A stretch of 64,000 bases of DNA from Amycolatopsis sp. WAC 01376. GTDB lineage: Bacteria > Actinomycetota > Actinomycetes > Mycobacteriales > Pseudonocardiaceae. Within the stretch, counting starts at the first letter, position 1. Every line of letters begins with the position of its first letter. Under the pieces are notes generated by a model, which saw only the letters and a list, made by a program, of their open reading frames with translations, made no database searches and was not told where the DNA came from. Location of the stretch: contig NZ_QHKL01000007.1 of the NCBI RefSeq assembly GCF_003947415.1, positions 186,001 to 250,000 on the forward strand. Direction: 5' to 3'. Of this stretch, positions 8,090 to 16,792 are shown in pieces. A program made the position numbers and the translations under genes.

Positions 8090-8268
8090 GTGAGTGGCGA
8101 TTCGGGTTAGGCCGACCGTGTTCTAGGTGCCTACGGCGGGTCGATCGGGATCGCAGGTCCGTGAAGGACCCCTTCATGTACTTCAAACCTGGCATCAGGC
8201 AAGAAGCGCCACAGGTCACGCAGTAGGTACCTAAGGGGAAGCTCGCCAGAACCCGAATCGCCACTCAC
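8090..8268. repeat. MITE-like element, 179 bp
   Basis: The unit is bounded by perfect 19-bp terminal inverted repeats, GTGAGTGGCGATTCGGGTT (8090-8108) and its reverse complement (8250-8268). It has no coding capacity. A shorter relative lies at 32060-32179 and single ends occur at 7885 and 25372. Bases 8161-8182 also carry a GTGAAGGACCCCTTCATGTAC motif that recurs near 7845 and 52200. Confidence 0.65.
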
Positions 8269-8281
8269 GACCGGCCGGGGG

Positions 8282-9901
8282 TCACAGATCGGTGGCCACG
8301 ATCTTTTCGATGTTCCGTTCCGCCAGCGCGGTGATGGTGACGAACGGGTTCACCGAGGTGTTGCCTGGGATCAACGCGCCGTCGATCACGTACAGGCCCG
8401 GATATCCGTGGAGCCTGCCGTAGTTGTCGGTCGCCTTGCCGAGCACCGCGCCGCCGAGCGGGTGGTAGGTGAGGTGGTCGCCCCAGATCTTGTACAGGCC
8501 GAAGAGGTCGGTCCGGTAGATCGTGCCTTCCTTGGAATTGATCTTGTCGAAGATCGTCTTCGCCATGTCGATCGACGGTTGTTTCCAGGCGGTCTGCCAG
8601 TTGAGATCGACCTTGTTCGCGCTCGGGTTCCACGAGAACGTGGCCCGGTTGGGGTTCTTCGTGATCGACAGATAGAAAGACGCGTAGGTCTCGATGCCGG
8701 TCGGCAGGGGAGCGACCTCGGCGAAGGCGCCGCCCGCGGCCCAGTTGTCGATACCGGCGGTGGGGATGGACGACTGCAGTGCCCCGGTGGCGTCCCACAT
8801 GTGGTTGGCCCGGCCGCACATGACGTTCCCGTTGTCGCCCCAGCCCTTTCCGACCTCGTTGTGGAGGTTGGGCAGTGCGCCGGTGGCCTTGAGTTTGACC
8901 AGGAGTTTGCTCGTGCCGACACTGCCGGCGGCGAAGAACACCTTGTCCGTTGTCACGGACTTGGTCGCGGTCACCGTGCCGCCGGTGTTCAGCTGCTCCA
9001 TCACCACGGTGTATCCGCCGCCGGACGCGGGCATGACCGAGGTGACGCGGTGCAGTGCCGAGATCGTCACCCGCCCGGTGGCCTTGATCCGCGGGAGATA
9101 GGTCTGCTGCAACGATTTCTTGCCCGCGTTGTTGCCGTAGAGGATCTCCCCGGCCAACGCGGATCTCGGAACCGTGCCCGCCTGCTCCTTCTTCATGTAG
9201 TCCCAGTCGTAGACGTCCGGGACGAACAGGAACGGGAACCCGGAACGCTGCGCGTGTTTCCGGCCGACCCGCGCGTACTGGTAGCACTCGGCCGTCTCGA
9301 ACCAATTCGGGTCGATGGTGGCGACGCCGAGGCCCGCGTTGGCGCGTGGGTAGTAGACGCCGTACATCTCGTCGGCGTTGACCGTGGGCAGGACCGCGCC
9401 GAAGTTCTCGCGTTTCGGCGTGACGGCCATCCCGCCGTTGACCAGCGAGCCCCCGCCGACGCCGCGGCCCTGGTAGACGGTGATACCGCTGAACTCCTCG
9501 GCGTCGAGAATGCCGGTGTGGCGCGGGACGTCCTTGTCCAGCGGGAAGCCGAGGAAGTTGCTCAGCGGCTGCTTCGTCCGCGTGCGCAGCCAGAAGGACC
9601 GGTAGTCCGGGGTGGTGGTGTTGGCGAAGATCTTGCCGTCCGTGCCCGGGGTGTCCCATGCCATGCCGAGTTCGACGAGGTGGACGTCGACGCCGGCTTC
9701 GGCCAGCCGGAGCGCGGCGACGCAGCCGCCGTAGCCGGACCCGATGACGAGCGCCGGGATGCGAGCGGCGTCGGCGATCGAACTTTTCGCGTAAGCGGTC
9801 CCGCCGAGGGCCGCGGCTCCTAAGATAGAACCAGTTCCAGTAATAAAGAGGCGGCGGGATAACTGTCCGGAAGCGCTTCTCCACATGGTTTCGTCGCTCA
9901 C
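8282..9901 (-). CDS. Tat-exported cholesterol oxidase (GMC-type flavoprotein)
   Basis: 539 residues from GTG 9901, preceded by GAGGAAG. A twin-arginine signal (SRRLFITG, residues 15-22) with an alanine-rich stretch ending near AYAK points to folded export. The FAD-binding GSGYGG is at residues 54-59. The C-terminal YHPLGGAVLGKATDNYGRL and GNTSVNPFVTITALAERN are diagnostic for class I (non-covalent FAD) cholesterol oxidases: the histidine of HPLGG and asparagine of VNPF correspond to the catalytic H447 and N485 of the Streptomyces enzyme. It oxidises and isomerises 3-beta-hydroxysteroids, making cholest-4-en-3-one and H2O2. It stands alone, with repeats downstream. Confidence 0.93.
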   Translation of the reverse strand: MSDETMWRSASGQLSRRLFITGTGSILGAAALGGTAYAKSSIADAARIPALVIGSGYGGCVAALRLAEAGVDVHLVELGMAWDTPGTDGKIFANTTTPDYRSFWLRTRTKQPLSNFLGFPLDKDVPRHTGILDAEEFSGITVYQGRGVGGGSLVNGGMAVTPKRENFGAVLPTVNADEMYGVYYPRANAGLGVATIDPNWFETAECYQYARVGRKHAQRSGFPFLFVPDVYDWDYMKKEQAGTVPRSALAGEILYGNNAGKKSLQQTYLPRIKATGRVTISALHRVTSVMPASGGGYTVVMEQLNTGGTVTATKSVTTDKVFFAAGSVGTSKLLVKLKATGALPNLHNEVGKGWGDNGNVMCGRANHMWDATGALQSSIPTAGIDNWAAGGAFAEVAPLPTGIETYASFYLSITKNPNRATFSWNPSANKVDLNWQTAWKQPSIDMAKTIFDKINSKEGTIYRTDLFGLYKIWGDHLTYHPLGGAVLGKATDNYGRLHGYPGLYVIDGALIPGNTSVNPFVTITALAERNIEKIVATDL

Positions 9902-9935
9902 GTGATCTTCCTCACCGTTGAGGGATTTAGAACAA

Positions 9936-9964
9936 GTTATACCTGCGGCCATGTCGGGTGGCAA
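9936..9964 (-). promoter_or_regulatory. promoter of the cholesterol oxidase gene
   Basis: Minus-strand TTGCCA (9964-9959) and TATAAC (9941-9936) are 17 bp apart, 35 bp before the GTG. No obvious operator was seen. Confidence 0.6.
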
Positions 9965-10042
9965 TAAAGGTGGGACTTCTTTCCCTGTGCTTGGGCCAGG
10001 CAGGCGGGCATCACGACGGCGGATGGGCCACTATGTACTGCT

Positions 10043-10405
10043 GTGGAGTCCACTCGAGTTGATCGCTGGCTGTGGGCCGTCCGGCTGACCAAGACGCGCC
10101 CGGACGCCGCCGCGGCGTGCCGTGGCGGCCATGTCCGCGTGAACGGCAAACCGGCCAAACCCGCGACCACGGTCGTGGCCGGTGACGAGGTCCGCGCGCG
10201 GGTCAACGACACGACGCGGATCTTGGAAGTGACCCGGGTGATCCAGAAACGGGTCGGTGCCGCCGACGCCGCGACCTGTTTCCTCGACCGGACGCCCCCG
10301 CCGCCACCCGACGCCGCCGTGCCGGTCGCGCGACGGGAGCGGGGTGCGGGACGTCCGACGAAACGGGAACGCCGGGTGCTCGATCGCTTCCGTTCAGGAG
10401 ACTAG
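10043..10405 (+). CDS. S4-domain RNA-binding protein (Hsp15/RqcP-like)
   Basis: 120 residues, GTG start. The N-terminal S4 fold is clear: TRVDRWLWAVRLTKTRPDA, CRGGHVRVNGKPAKP, and VVAGDEVRARV. The proline-rich linker and arginine-rich tail resemble the Hsp15 family, which binds the 50S subunit carrying stalled peptidyl-tRNA in ribosome rescue. It is divergent from the cholesterol oxidase and followed by a separate promoter. Confidence 0.88.
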   Translation: MESTRVDRWLWAVRLTKTRPDAAAACRGGHVRVNGKPAKPATTVVAGDEVRARVNDTTRILEVTRVIQKRVGAADAATCFLDRTPPPPPDAAVPVARRERGAGRPTKRERRVLDRFRSGD

Positions 10406-10442
10406 GCACCGCGTTCACATATATGGACGTTATTCACATCCG

Positions 10443-10472
10443 TTGACGGGTGACAGGGACGTGAACTATAAA
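10443..10472 (+). promoter_or_regulatory. promoter of the CBM2/beta-helix operon
   Basis: TTGACG (10443-10448) and TATAAA (10467-10472) are separated by 18 bp, about 60 bp before the GTG at 10532. This is one of the best SigA-type promoters in the window. Confidence 0.65.
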
Positions 10473-10531
10473 GACGGGGTCCGGGTGTACACGCCGCAAC
10501 ACCTTCCGTCAGTCCGTCACGGAGGTTTCGG

Positions 10532-12853
10532 GTGTCCCGAAAAAGTCCTCTTCGTCGTGCCGTCCTCCCGGCGGTCGCCGCCGTGGTCGCCGTCGCCGCA
10601 ATCCTGCAGGTACCGCCCGAAGTAGCTGACGCGGCGCCGGGGCCCGGCGCGCTGATCGGCCTCGACCTCGGCGCCGCCAATCGCCGCGCGCCGGTCGCGG
10701 GGCTCTACGACTGGTCCAAGGCCGGGTACCGGGGTGGCGCCGCGCTGCCCGGCTCCGGTGAAGTGAACCCGAACGCCACCTGCCAGGTCACCGCGGCGGA
10801 ACTGGCGAGCCAGTACAACGTCAAGCCCGACGACGGCGCCGACGACACGAACGGGATCCAGGCGGCGATCGACGGGATCAAGAGCGCGTGCTCGCCGTCG
10901 GGGAGTTACGCCAAGCTGAGCACGATCACTTTCCCGGCGGGCCGGTTCGATGTCACGCACGAGATCCACGTCGACGCCGACTACCTGATCCTGCGTGGCG
11001 CGGGCAAGGACGCCACCAAGTTCGTCTACAAACCCGACGCGAACACCCTCTACGACTCCCTCACCCCGGACGGTTCCGATTGGGACGAGGACGGGATGAC
11101 CTCCGGCGCGGGCAAGGGCGGCTGGTTGTGGCCGGGCCGCGGGCTGTTCCGCGTCCAGTCCAGGGGAGTGCACACGTCTTACGCGAGCGACCACGCCTCG
11201 GCGCCCGCCAACCGCAAGGACATCTTCGAGGGCACGATCAACGTCCATTGGAAGGCCGGGGTGAAGCTGCGGGGCAAGCCGGGTGACACCGCGTTCGCCG
11301 CGCGGATGGGGGACAAGGTCGTCCACCTGGCGAGCAGCGGCGCCCTGACCTCGCTCGCCGCCGGGAACCTGGTCAACATCCGGGCGGCCAACTCGCAGAA
11401 GTTCTACGAGCAGCAGCAGGCCACCCCGACCACGTTCCCGCTGCTGAACATGCACATGCGCCAGCAGATCTTCACGATCGCGGTGCTCGACACCACGGCA
11501 CGCACCATCACCCTGGACAAACCGCTCGAGTACGACGTGCCGGTGAACTCCACTTCGGACGGTTCGGCCCCGATCGACGGCGCCACGTACGACTCGAAGG
11601 CGGCGCCGCTGGTCGACCCGGTGATCGGCGTCGGTTTCGAGAACCTCGGGTTCACCCAAGAGATGCCTGGCCTGAACCCCGCCGAGGCGAACAACAACTA
11701 CGGCAACATGGCGCCCGCCGCGGAGATGCACGGGATCGTGTTCAAGTGGGCGGCGAATTCCTGGGTCCGCGGCATCCGCGCGGAGATGACCGGTTCGCAT
11801 CCGATCGTCACCGAGGAGGCCAAGAACCTCCAGATCGTGGACAACGAACTCAACGGCTCATGGAACAAGGGCAAGGGTGGCAACGGCTACTTCCGCGGCT
11901 CGCGGGTCTGGGATTCGCTGTATGCCGGGAACACTTCGACCCTGTTGCGGCACTTCACCTTCCAGTGGTCCGCCTCGGGCAACGTCGTGATCGGCAACTC
12001 CTTCGACTCCGACCTGAACCTCCACGGCGGCTGGGAGCGCAACAACCTCTTCGAACTGAACACGGTCAAGGTCCCGTACGCGCACCGTTCGGGGAACTGC
12101 CGGGCCAACTGCGGTGAAGAGGGCGGAGGCGGTCCCGACGACTCGAACTGGTTCCCGATCTGGTGGGGCGCGGGCAAGAAGGCCGTCAAATGGTCGGGTG
12201 CCACCGGCTACCGCAACGTGTTCTTCAACAACGCCATGACCAAGCAGCTCGCGGACAACGGCCCGTATAACGACTTCTACGCCGACCGGCACCGCATCCA
12301 TGTCTTCGGCTGGGACGGCACCGCGTACAAGCACCTCGACGTAGGCGGCGCCCCGATCGCCGACTGGGCGAAGAACGAGCAGCGGGACTACACCGGAGGA
12401 CACGGGGTCGACGCGACCAAGACCGACGCCGCGTCGTCGCTGTTCCTGAAGTCTGTCGACGGGACTCCGCCGTCCTCGACGACGGGTCAGACCTCCACCA
12501 CGACCACAACCACAACCACGACCAGTCAGACTCCCGGTGCTTGCCTGAACGCGACCTTCACCCGTAAGTCGGTGTGGGACAGCGGGTACGGCGGCGGCTT
12601 CACCGTCACCAACAGCTGCTCGGCCGCGGTGGGTTCGTGGGCGGTCGAGTTCGACCTGCCCGCCGGGACGGCGATCACCGGTTCCTGGAGTTCGGTGCTG
12701 ACCAAGACCGGGCAGCGCTACCGGTTCGGGAACGCGACCCACAACGGAAGCGTCAAACCGGGTGGCACGGCGACGTTCGGCTTCAACGCCGCCGGTCAGG
12801 GGCTCCCGGTCGCGTGCACGATCGCCGGAACGAAATGCGGAGGCACGGAATGA
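10532..12853 (+). CDS. secreted beta-helix polysaccharide-active protein with C-terminal CBM2
   Basis: 773 residues, GTG start 7 bp after GGAGG. A basic signal sequence (MSRKSPLRRAVLPAV...) ends near VADAAP. Residues about 80-640 form a pectate-lyase-like right-handed beta-helix, beginning with the DDTNGIQAAIDGI block typical of such enzymes and containing many N-x-F/I-x-x-N turns. A threonine-only linker (about residues 650-665) leads to a CBM2 (about 667-773) with SVWDSGYGGGFTVTN and VKPGGTATFGF, which normally binds cellulose or chitin surfaces. The catalytic family is not certain; lyase or glycosidase activity on plant polymer is inferred. It overlaps the next gene by 4 bp. Confidence 0.8.
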   Translation: MSRKSPLRRAVLPAVAAVVAVAAILQVPPEVADAAPGPGALIGLDLGAANRRAPVAGLYDWSKAGYRGGAALPGSGEVNPNATCQVTAAELASQYNVKPDDGADDTNGIQAAIDGIKSACSPSGSYAKLSTITFPAGRFDVTHEIHVDADYLILRGAGKDATKFVYKPDANTLYDSLTPDGSDWDEDGMTSGAGKGGWLWPGRGLFRVQSRGVHTSYASDHASAPANRKDIFEGTINVHWKAGVKLRGKPGDTAFAARMGDKVVHLASSGALTSLAAGNLVNIRAANSQKFYEQQQATPTTFPLLNMHMRQQIFTIAVLDTTARTITLDKPLEYDVPVNSTSDGSAPIDGATYDSKAAPLVDPVIGVGFENLGFTQEMPGLNPAEANNNYGNMAPAAEMHGIVFKWAANSWVRGIRAEMTGSHPIVTEEAKNLQIVDNELNGSWNKGKGGNGYFRGSRVWDSLYAGNTSTLLRHFTFQWSASGNVVIGNSFDSDLNLHGGWERNNLFELNTVKVPYAHRSGNCRANCGEEGGGGPDDSNWFPIWWGAGKKAVKWSGATGYRNVFFNNAMTKQLADNGPYNDFYADRHRIHVFGWDGTAYKHLDVGGAPIADWAKNEQRDYTGGHGVDATKTDAASSLFLKSVDGTPPSSTTGQTSTTTTTTTTTSQTPGACLNATFTRKSVWDSGYGGGFTVTNSCSAAVGSWAVEFDLPAGTAITGSWSSVLTKTGQRYRFGNATHNGSVKPGGTATFGFNAAGQGLPVACTIAGTKCGGTE

Positions 12854-14298
12854 CGAGGAAACGACTGCTCGCCGCGATCGCGGTCGCGGCGTCGGCGGCG
12901 GGCCTGCTCGGCGCCGTCGTCACCGCCGAGGCCGCCGCGCCCAGCCTGTCCGCCGCGTTCACCCAGAGCTCGGTCTGGGACAGCGGATACGGCGGCAAGT
13001 ACACGCTGACCAACTTGGGGGACGCGAACAGTACACAGTGGACGGTCGAATTCGATCTTCCCGCCGGCACCGCGGTCACCACGTCGTGGAGTTCGGTGCT
13101 CACCCGCGCTGGGCAGCACTACAAGGTCACCAACGCCGGCTTCAACGGCACCGTCAAACCCGGCGGGTCGGCGAGCTTCGGCTTCAACACCTCAGGACCG
13201 GGCCTCCCGACCGGGTGCACGATCAACGGCAGCCCGTGCGGGGGAGGGGCGCCGACCACCACCACGGCGCCGACCACCACGACCACGAGCAAACCGCCGG
13301 CGACCACCACCACGGTGCCGTCGGGTGACGTCGTCGACGTGGGCACCGCGGCCGAGTTGCAGGCCGCGCTGGCCGCCGTGACCCCCGGACAGACCATCCG
13401 GCTGGCGGCCGGAACCTACCGGGGTTCGTTCGTCGCCACGAAGCCGGGGACGGCGGCCGCGCCGATCACGGTGACCGGACCGTCGACCGCGGTCCTGATC
13501 AACGACGGCCCGTCGGGGGAGGCGCCCTCCTGTCCGGCTCCGACCGCGGGCTGGGACTCCGGGTACGGGTTCTGGCTCTACGGCGCGCCGTACTGGCAGC
13601 TCAAGGGCTTCACCGTGCAGGAGTCGAAGAAAGGCATCGTCGCCGACAACTCGCACCACACGGTGATCGAGGGGGTGCGGGTGCACAAGATCGACGAGGA
13701 GGCCGTGCACTTCCGTCGTTCCTCGGCCGACAGCGTCATCCGCGACTCGACGATCAGCCACACCGGTCTCGTCCAGGCCGGCTACGGCGAGGGCGTCTAC
13801 CTCGGCTCGGCGAACTCGAACTGGGCGTGCCACGGGAACTCCGGCGGAGTCGACCGTAGCGACCGGATCCAGGTTCTGAACAATCACATCGGACCGTACG
13901 TCGCCGCGGAGGCCATCGATGTCAAGGAGGGCACCGTGGACGGCGTCATCCGGGGCAACACCTTCGACGGCCAAGGGGTTTCCGGGCAGAACTCGGCCGA
14001 TTCCTGGGTCGACGTCAAGGGATCCGGGTATGTGATCGAGGGCAACACCGGCACCTTCGCCTCGCCGGGGACGTTCGCGAACGGCTACGAGACGCACAAC
14101 CCCGGCACCACCCCATCGTTCCCGAACGGCTGCGGGAACGTGTGGCGGGACAACAAGTCCGACCTCGGCGGCGTCGGCCAGTACGCCATCAAGATCACCT
14201 CGACGTCGAAGTGCTCGGAACGGCCCAACGTCGTCTACGCGTCCAACACCGTGTCGAGGGCGGTCAACGGGCTGACCAACATCCCCGTCACACCCTGA
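12850..14298 (+). CDS. secreted CBM2 plus beta-helix protein
   Basis: 482 residues. The ATG overlaps the previous stop (ATGA). Order is signal peptide (residues 1-29), CBM2 (about 30-135, closely related to that of the preceding gene), a threonine/proline linker (about 135-160), then a shorter right-handed beta-helix (about 165-482) with the TIRLAAGTYRG opening and repeated N-x-I/T-F turns. The shape resembles polysaccharide lyase families 1/6/9 and NosD-like helices. Tandem genes with the same CBM in opposite positions suggest domain shuffling and joint action on one insoluble substrate. Confidence 0.8.
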   Translation: MTRKRLLAAIAVAASAAGLLGAVVTAEAAAPSLSAAFTQSSVWDSGYGGKYTLTNLGDANSTQWTVEFDLPAGTAVTTSWSSVLTRAGQHYKVTNAGFNGTVKPGGSASFGFNTSGPGLPTGCTINGSPCGGGAPTTTTAPTTTTTSKPPATTTTVPSGDVVDVGTAAELQAALAAVTPGQTIRLAAGTYRGSFVATKPGTAAAPITVTGPSTAVLINDGPSGEAPSCPAPTAGWDSGYGFWLYGAPYWQLKGFTVQESKKGIVADNSHHTVIEGVRVHKIDEEAVHFRRSSADSVIRDSTISHTGLVQAGYGEGVYLGSANSNWACHGNSGGVDRSDRIQVLNNHIGPYVAAEAIDVKEGTVDGVIRGNTFDGQGVSGQNSADSWVDVKGSGYVIEGNTGTFASPGTFANGYETHNPGTTPSFPNGCGNVWRDNKSDLGGVGQYAIKITSTSKCSERPNVVYASNTVSRAVNGLTNIPVTP

Positions 14299-14342
14299 CG
14301 GACGCCGGTGGCGGGAGCGGCGCGGTTCCCGTCACCGGCCGG

Positions 14343-15146
14343 TCAGTCCCGGACCGCGGTGATCGCGACGGTGGCGTAGCGCACGGTGAACCGGCCGCCC
14401 AGCCCGTCGATCGCCGCTCCGACTTCGGCGAGGATCTCCTGCCGCACAACGGGTTCGACCCAGGTGAGCGAGCCGAACGTCGGGAGCTGGTCGAGCCATT
14501 CGTCACGGGTGTATATCCGTTCCCAGTCGTGACGAGTTCGCGTCGGCTCGCCGAATCCGCTTGCTTCGCGCAGGCCGTCGGCGACCTTCGCGATGAGCGG
14601 TCCGTACGGGTCCGAAGGCTGCTTCGGCACGGTCTTGAGGTCGATCGGCGAATCCGGCACGAGCCGCCGGTACGCGTCCGCCAAGGCGTCCGCGACCTCG
14701 TCCGGCGGTTCGGGCACGTGCCAGAACGCGGCAAAGAGCCCGCCGGGCCGCAGTACTTCGGCGGCCTTGACCGCGCCCGCGACCGGGGCGACCCAGTGCC
14801 AGGCCTGCCCGGAGACGAGCAGGTCGAACCGGCGTCCGGCGGGCTCCCATGCCTCGAACGTCGAGACCTCGACGTCGATCCCGCTCCGGCGGGCGAATTC
14901 GGCCATCCGCGGGTCCGGTTCGATGGCCAGCACGTGACAGCCCGCCGCCTGGAACTGGCGCGCTTCGATTCCGGTGCCCGCTCCGACGTCGAGGACCTCG
15001 CGGCCGGGAGCGGCGCCGACGAAGTGGTCGATGAGTTCCGGGGGATAGGCGGGCCGGGTCCGGTCGTAGCGGTCGACGTCGACCCCGAAGGATTCCGCGG
15101 CCCGGCGATAGTGGTGGGGCTCCTGCCCCGAAGGTAGAGTGGGCAT
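14343..15146 (-). CDS. class I SAM-dependent methyltransferase
   Basis: 267 residues with motif I VLDVGAGTGIEARQF, the acidic end of strand 2 (AIEPDPRM), and the post-motif VLRPGGLFAAFW; it belongs to the UbiE/Methyltransf_11 group. It transfers a methyl group from SAM to an unknown small molecule. It is divergent from a TetR gene, and one of the two GTGGGC-N4-GCCCAC operators covers its start codon, so it is very probably repressed by that TetR protein. Confidence 0.9.
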   Translation of the reverse strand: MPTLPSGQEPHHYRRAAESFGVDVDRYDRTRPAYPPELIDHFVGAAPGREVLDVGAGTGIEARQFQAAGCHVLAIEPDPRMAEFARRSGIDVEVSTFEAWEPAGRRFDLLVSGQAWHWVAPVAGAVKAAEVLRPGGLFAAFWHVPEPPDEVADALADAYRRLVPDSPIDLKTVPKQPSDPYGPLIAKVADGLREASGFGEPTRTRHDWERIYTRDEWLDQLPTFGSLTWVEPVVRQEILAEVGAAIDGLGGRFTVRYATVAITAVRD

Positions 15147-15175
15147 GCGCCCACCTTAAGTGGGCACTTGCCCAC
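15139..15175. promoter_or_regulatory. two TetR operators between methyltransferase and regulator
   Basis: GTGGGC-ATGC-GCCCAC (15139-15154) and GTGGGC-ACTT-GCCCAC (15160-15175) are two copies of one palindrome with centres 21 bp apart, thus on the same face of the helix. The first overlaps the methyltransferase ATG. Confidence 0.75.
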
Positions 15176-15195
15176 TCGTCAACGCAAGGAGTCGT

Positions 15196-15768
15196 ATGCC
15201 TACCGGGGTAGCCCTGCGCGCCGTCCGCGCGCAGTTGTTCGACGCCGCCGAGCGCGTCCTGCTGCGGGACGGGCCGAGCGGGCTCACCAGCCGGGCCGTC
15301 ACCACGGAGGCGGACTGTGCGAAAGGCGTGCTGCACCGGCATTTCGACGACTTCGACGCGTTCCTCGCCGAGTTCGTGCTGGACCGGATCGAGAAGCTGG
15401 ACGAGAAGGGACTCCGAGAGGCCGTCGGTACCGGAACGGTCGTGGACAACCTCACCGCGGCGCTCACGGCGGTGTTCGAGTCGGTCGCGGTCGCGATCGT
15501 CCCGCTCGTGATCTTCCGCGACGAGCTTCGCGCCCGATTGCGCCGCGAGTGGCCGGCCGGGGTCCCCGTGCTGACACAGGCCGCCGAGATGATCGCCGGC
15601 TACCTCGAGGCGGAGCGCGCGCAGGGCAGGGTCGCCGAGGGCGCCGACGTCGAGACGCTCGCGGCCACGCTCATCGGTGCCGCACATCTGCTCTTCGCCG
15701 ATCGAACGGGTGCCGCGCCGGAGACGGCGCAGGTGCGGAAGACCGTGGAAGCCGTGATCGGGACTTGA
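15196..15768 (+). CDS. TetR family transcriptional regulator
   Basis: 190 residues from ATG 15196, with AAGGAG upstream. The N-terminal helix-turn-helix reads LFDAAERVLLRDG, LTSRAVTTEADCAKGVLHRHF, the usual TetR layout; the rest is a helical ligand domain. The paired palindromes in the promoter region suggest autoregulation and control of the divergent methyltransferase. The ligand is unknown. Confidence 0.9.
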   Translation: MPTGVALRAVRAQLFDAAERVLLRDGPSGLTSRAVTTEADCAKGVLHRHFDDFDAFLAEFVLDRIEKLDEKGLREAVGTGTVVDNLTAALTAVFESVAVAIVPLVIFRDELRARLRREWPAGVPVLTQAAEMIAGYLEAERAQGRVAEGADVETLAATLIGAAHLLFADRTGAAPETAQVRKTVEAVIGT

Positions 15769-15915
15769 CGAAGGCTGAGCCTGGGATGGCCGGTGACATG
15801 CGCGCCGGTCCGTGAAGGCCTCCTTGCCTACCCTGAAGGTAGTGAAGGAGCCCCTCGCTACCTTCGGCTCAATAACGAGGGCTAGGCCGGTGTCGCGAAA
15901 GCCTTACCGCGCCAA

Positions 15916-15948
15916 AAGGCGGCGAGTCCTCAATGGACTCGCCGCCTT
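15916..15948. terminator. hairpin downstream of folD
   Basis: A 14-bp perfect stem AAGGCGGCGAGTCC with a 5-base loop, just past the folD stop and facing the TetR gene end. It can serve both strands. The rest of 15769-15915 holds only a short GTGAAGG-type repeat. Confidence 0.7.
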
Positions 15949-15958
15949 GCTCAGCGGA

Positions 15959-16792
15959 TCAGGACTGCGCGGCGGTGACGGTGTGCCGCAGCAGCAGCGA
16001 CGTCGTGACCGGGCCGACGCCGCCGGGGACCGGCGTGATCGAACCCGCGATCCCCTCGACGGCCGCCTGGTCGACGTCGCCGACGAGCCCGCCTTCGGGA
16101 GTCGGGTTCGTGCCGACGTCGATCACCACGGCACCGGGCTTGACGTGGTCCGCGCCGACGAAGTGCGCGCGGCCGACGGCCACGACCAGGACGTCCGCGG
16201 TCTTGGTGACCGCCGCGAGGTCCTTGGTGCGGGAGTGGCAGACGGTGACCGTCGCGTTCTCGGCGAGCAGCAGGAGCGCGGCGGGCTTGCCGACGACGGT
16301 GGAGCGGCCCACGACGGCGACCTGGGCACCGGACAGGGCGACCTGCTCGCGCTTCAGGATCTCCAGCACCGCCGCGGCGGTGGCGGGGGCGTACGTCGCG
16401 AGGCCCGCGGTGAGCCTGCCGAGGCTGACCGGGTTGGCGCCGTCGACGTCCTTGCGCGGGTCGATGTGCGCGCCGACGTCGTCGAGCGTCACGCCTTCGG
16501 GCAGCGGGGTCTGGCAGATGATGCCGTGGACCGACGGGTCCGCGGACAGCTTGTCGAGTTCGCGGGTGACGTCCTCGCCGGTCGGCTTTTCGAGCTGGAC
16601 CACCCGGCAGTCGACGCCGACCTTCTTCGCGGCCCGCTCGATCGAGCGCACGTACCAGGCGGTGGCGTCGTCGTCGGTCGGCACGAGCACGGCCAGCGTC
16701 GGGGCGGTGCCCGATTCGCGCAGCTTGGCGGCGGTCTCGGTGACCTCGGCGGTGATGGCGGCGGCGATCGCGCGCCCGTCGATCAGCGTCAT
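15959..16792 (-). CDS. folD: bifunctional 5,10-methylene-THF dehydrogenase/cyclohydrolase
   Basis: 277 residues, normal length for FolD. Signature blocks are present: YVRSIERAAKKVGV (with the catalytic lysine), QTPLPEGV, DPRKDVDGANPVSLG, VVGRSTVVGKPAALLLL and TPVPGGVGPVT near the end. It interconverts methylene-, methenyl- and 10-formyl-tetrahydrofolate with NADP(H). The ATG overlaps the fchA stop by 4 bp, so the two enzymes are translated together and act in consecutive steps of one-carbon metabolism. Confidence 0.96.
   Translation of the reverse strand: MTLIDGRAIAAAITAEVTETAAKLRESGTAPTLAVLVPTDDDATAWYVRSIERAAKKVGVDCRVVQLEKPTGEDVTRELDKLSADPSVHGIICQTPLPEGVTLDDVGAHIDPRKDVDGANPVSLGRLTAGLATYAPATAAAVLEILKREQVALSGAQVAVVGRSTVVGKPAALLLLAENATVTVCHSRTKDLAAVTKTADVLVVAVGRAHFVGADHVKPGAVVIDVGTNPTPEGGLVGDVDQAAVEGIAGSITPVPGGVGPVTTSLLLRHTVTAAQS

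Noticed and set aside
12481..12530. ACC-rich tract as a CRISPR or tandem-repeat locus
   Set aside because: It encodes the poly-Thr linker of the CBM2 protein; simple codon repeat.
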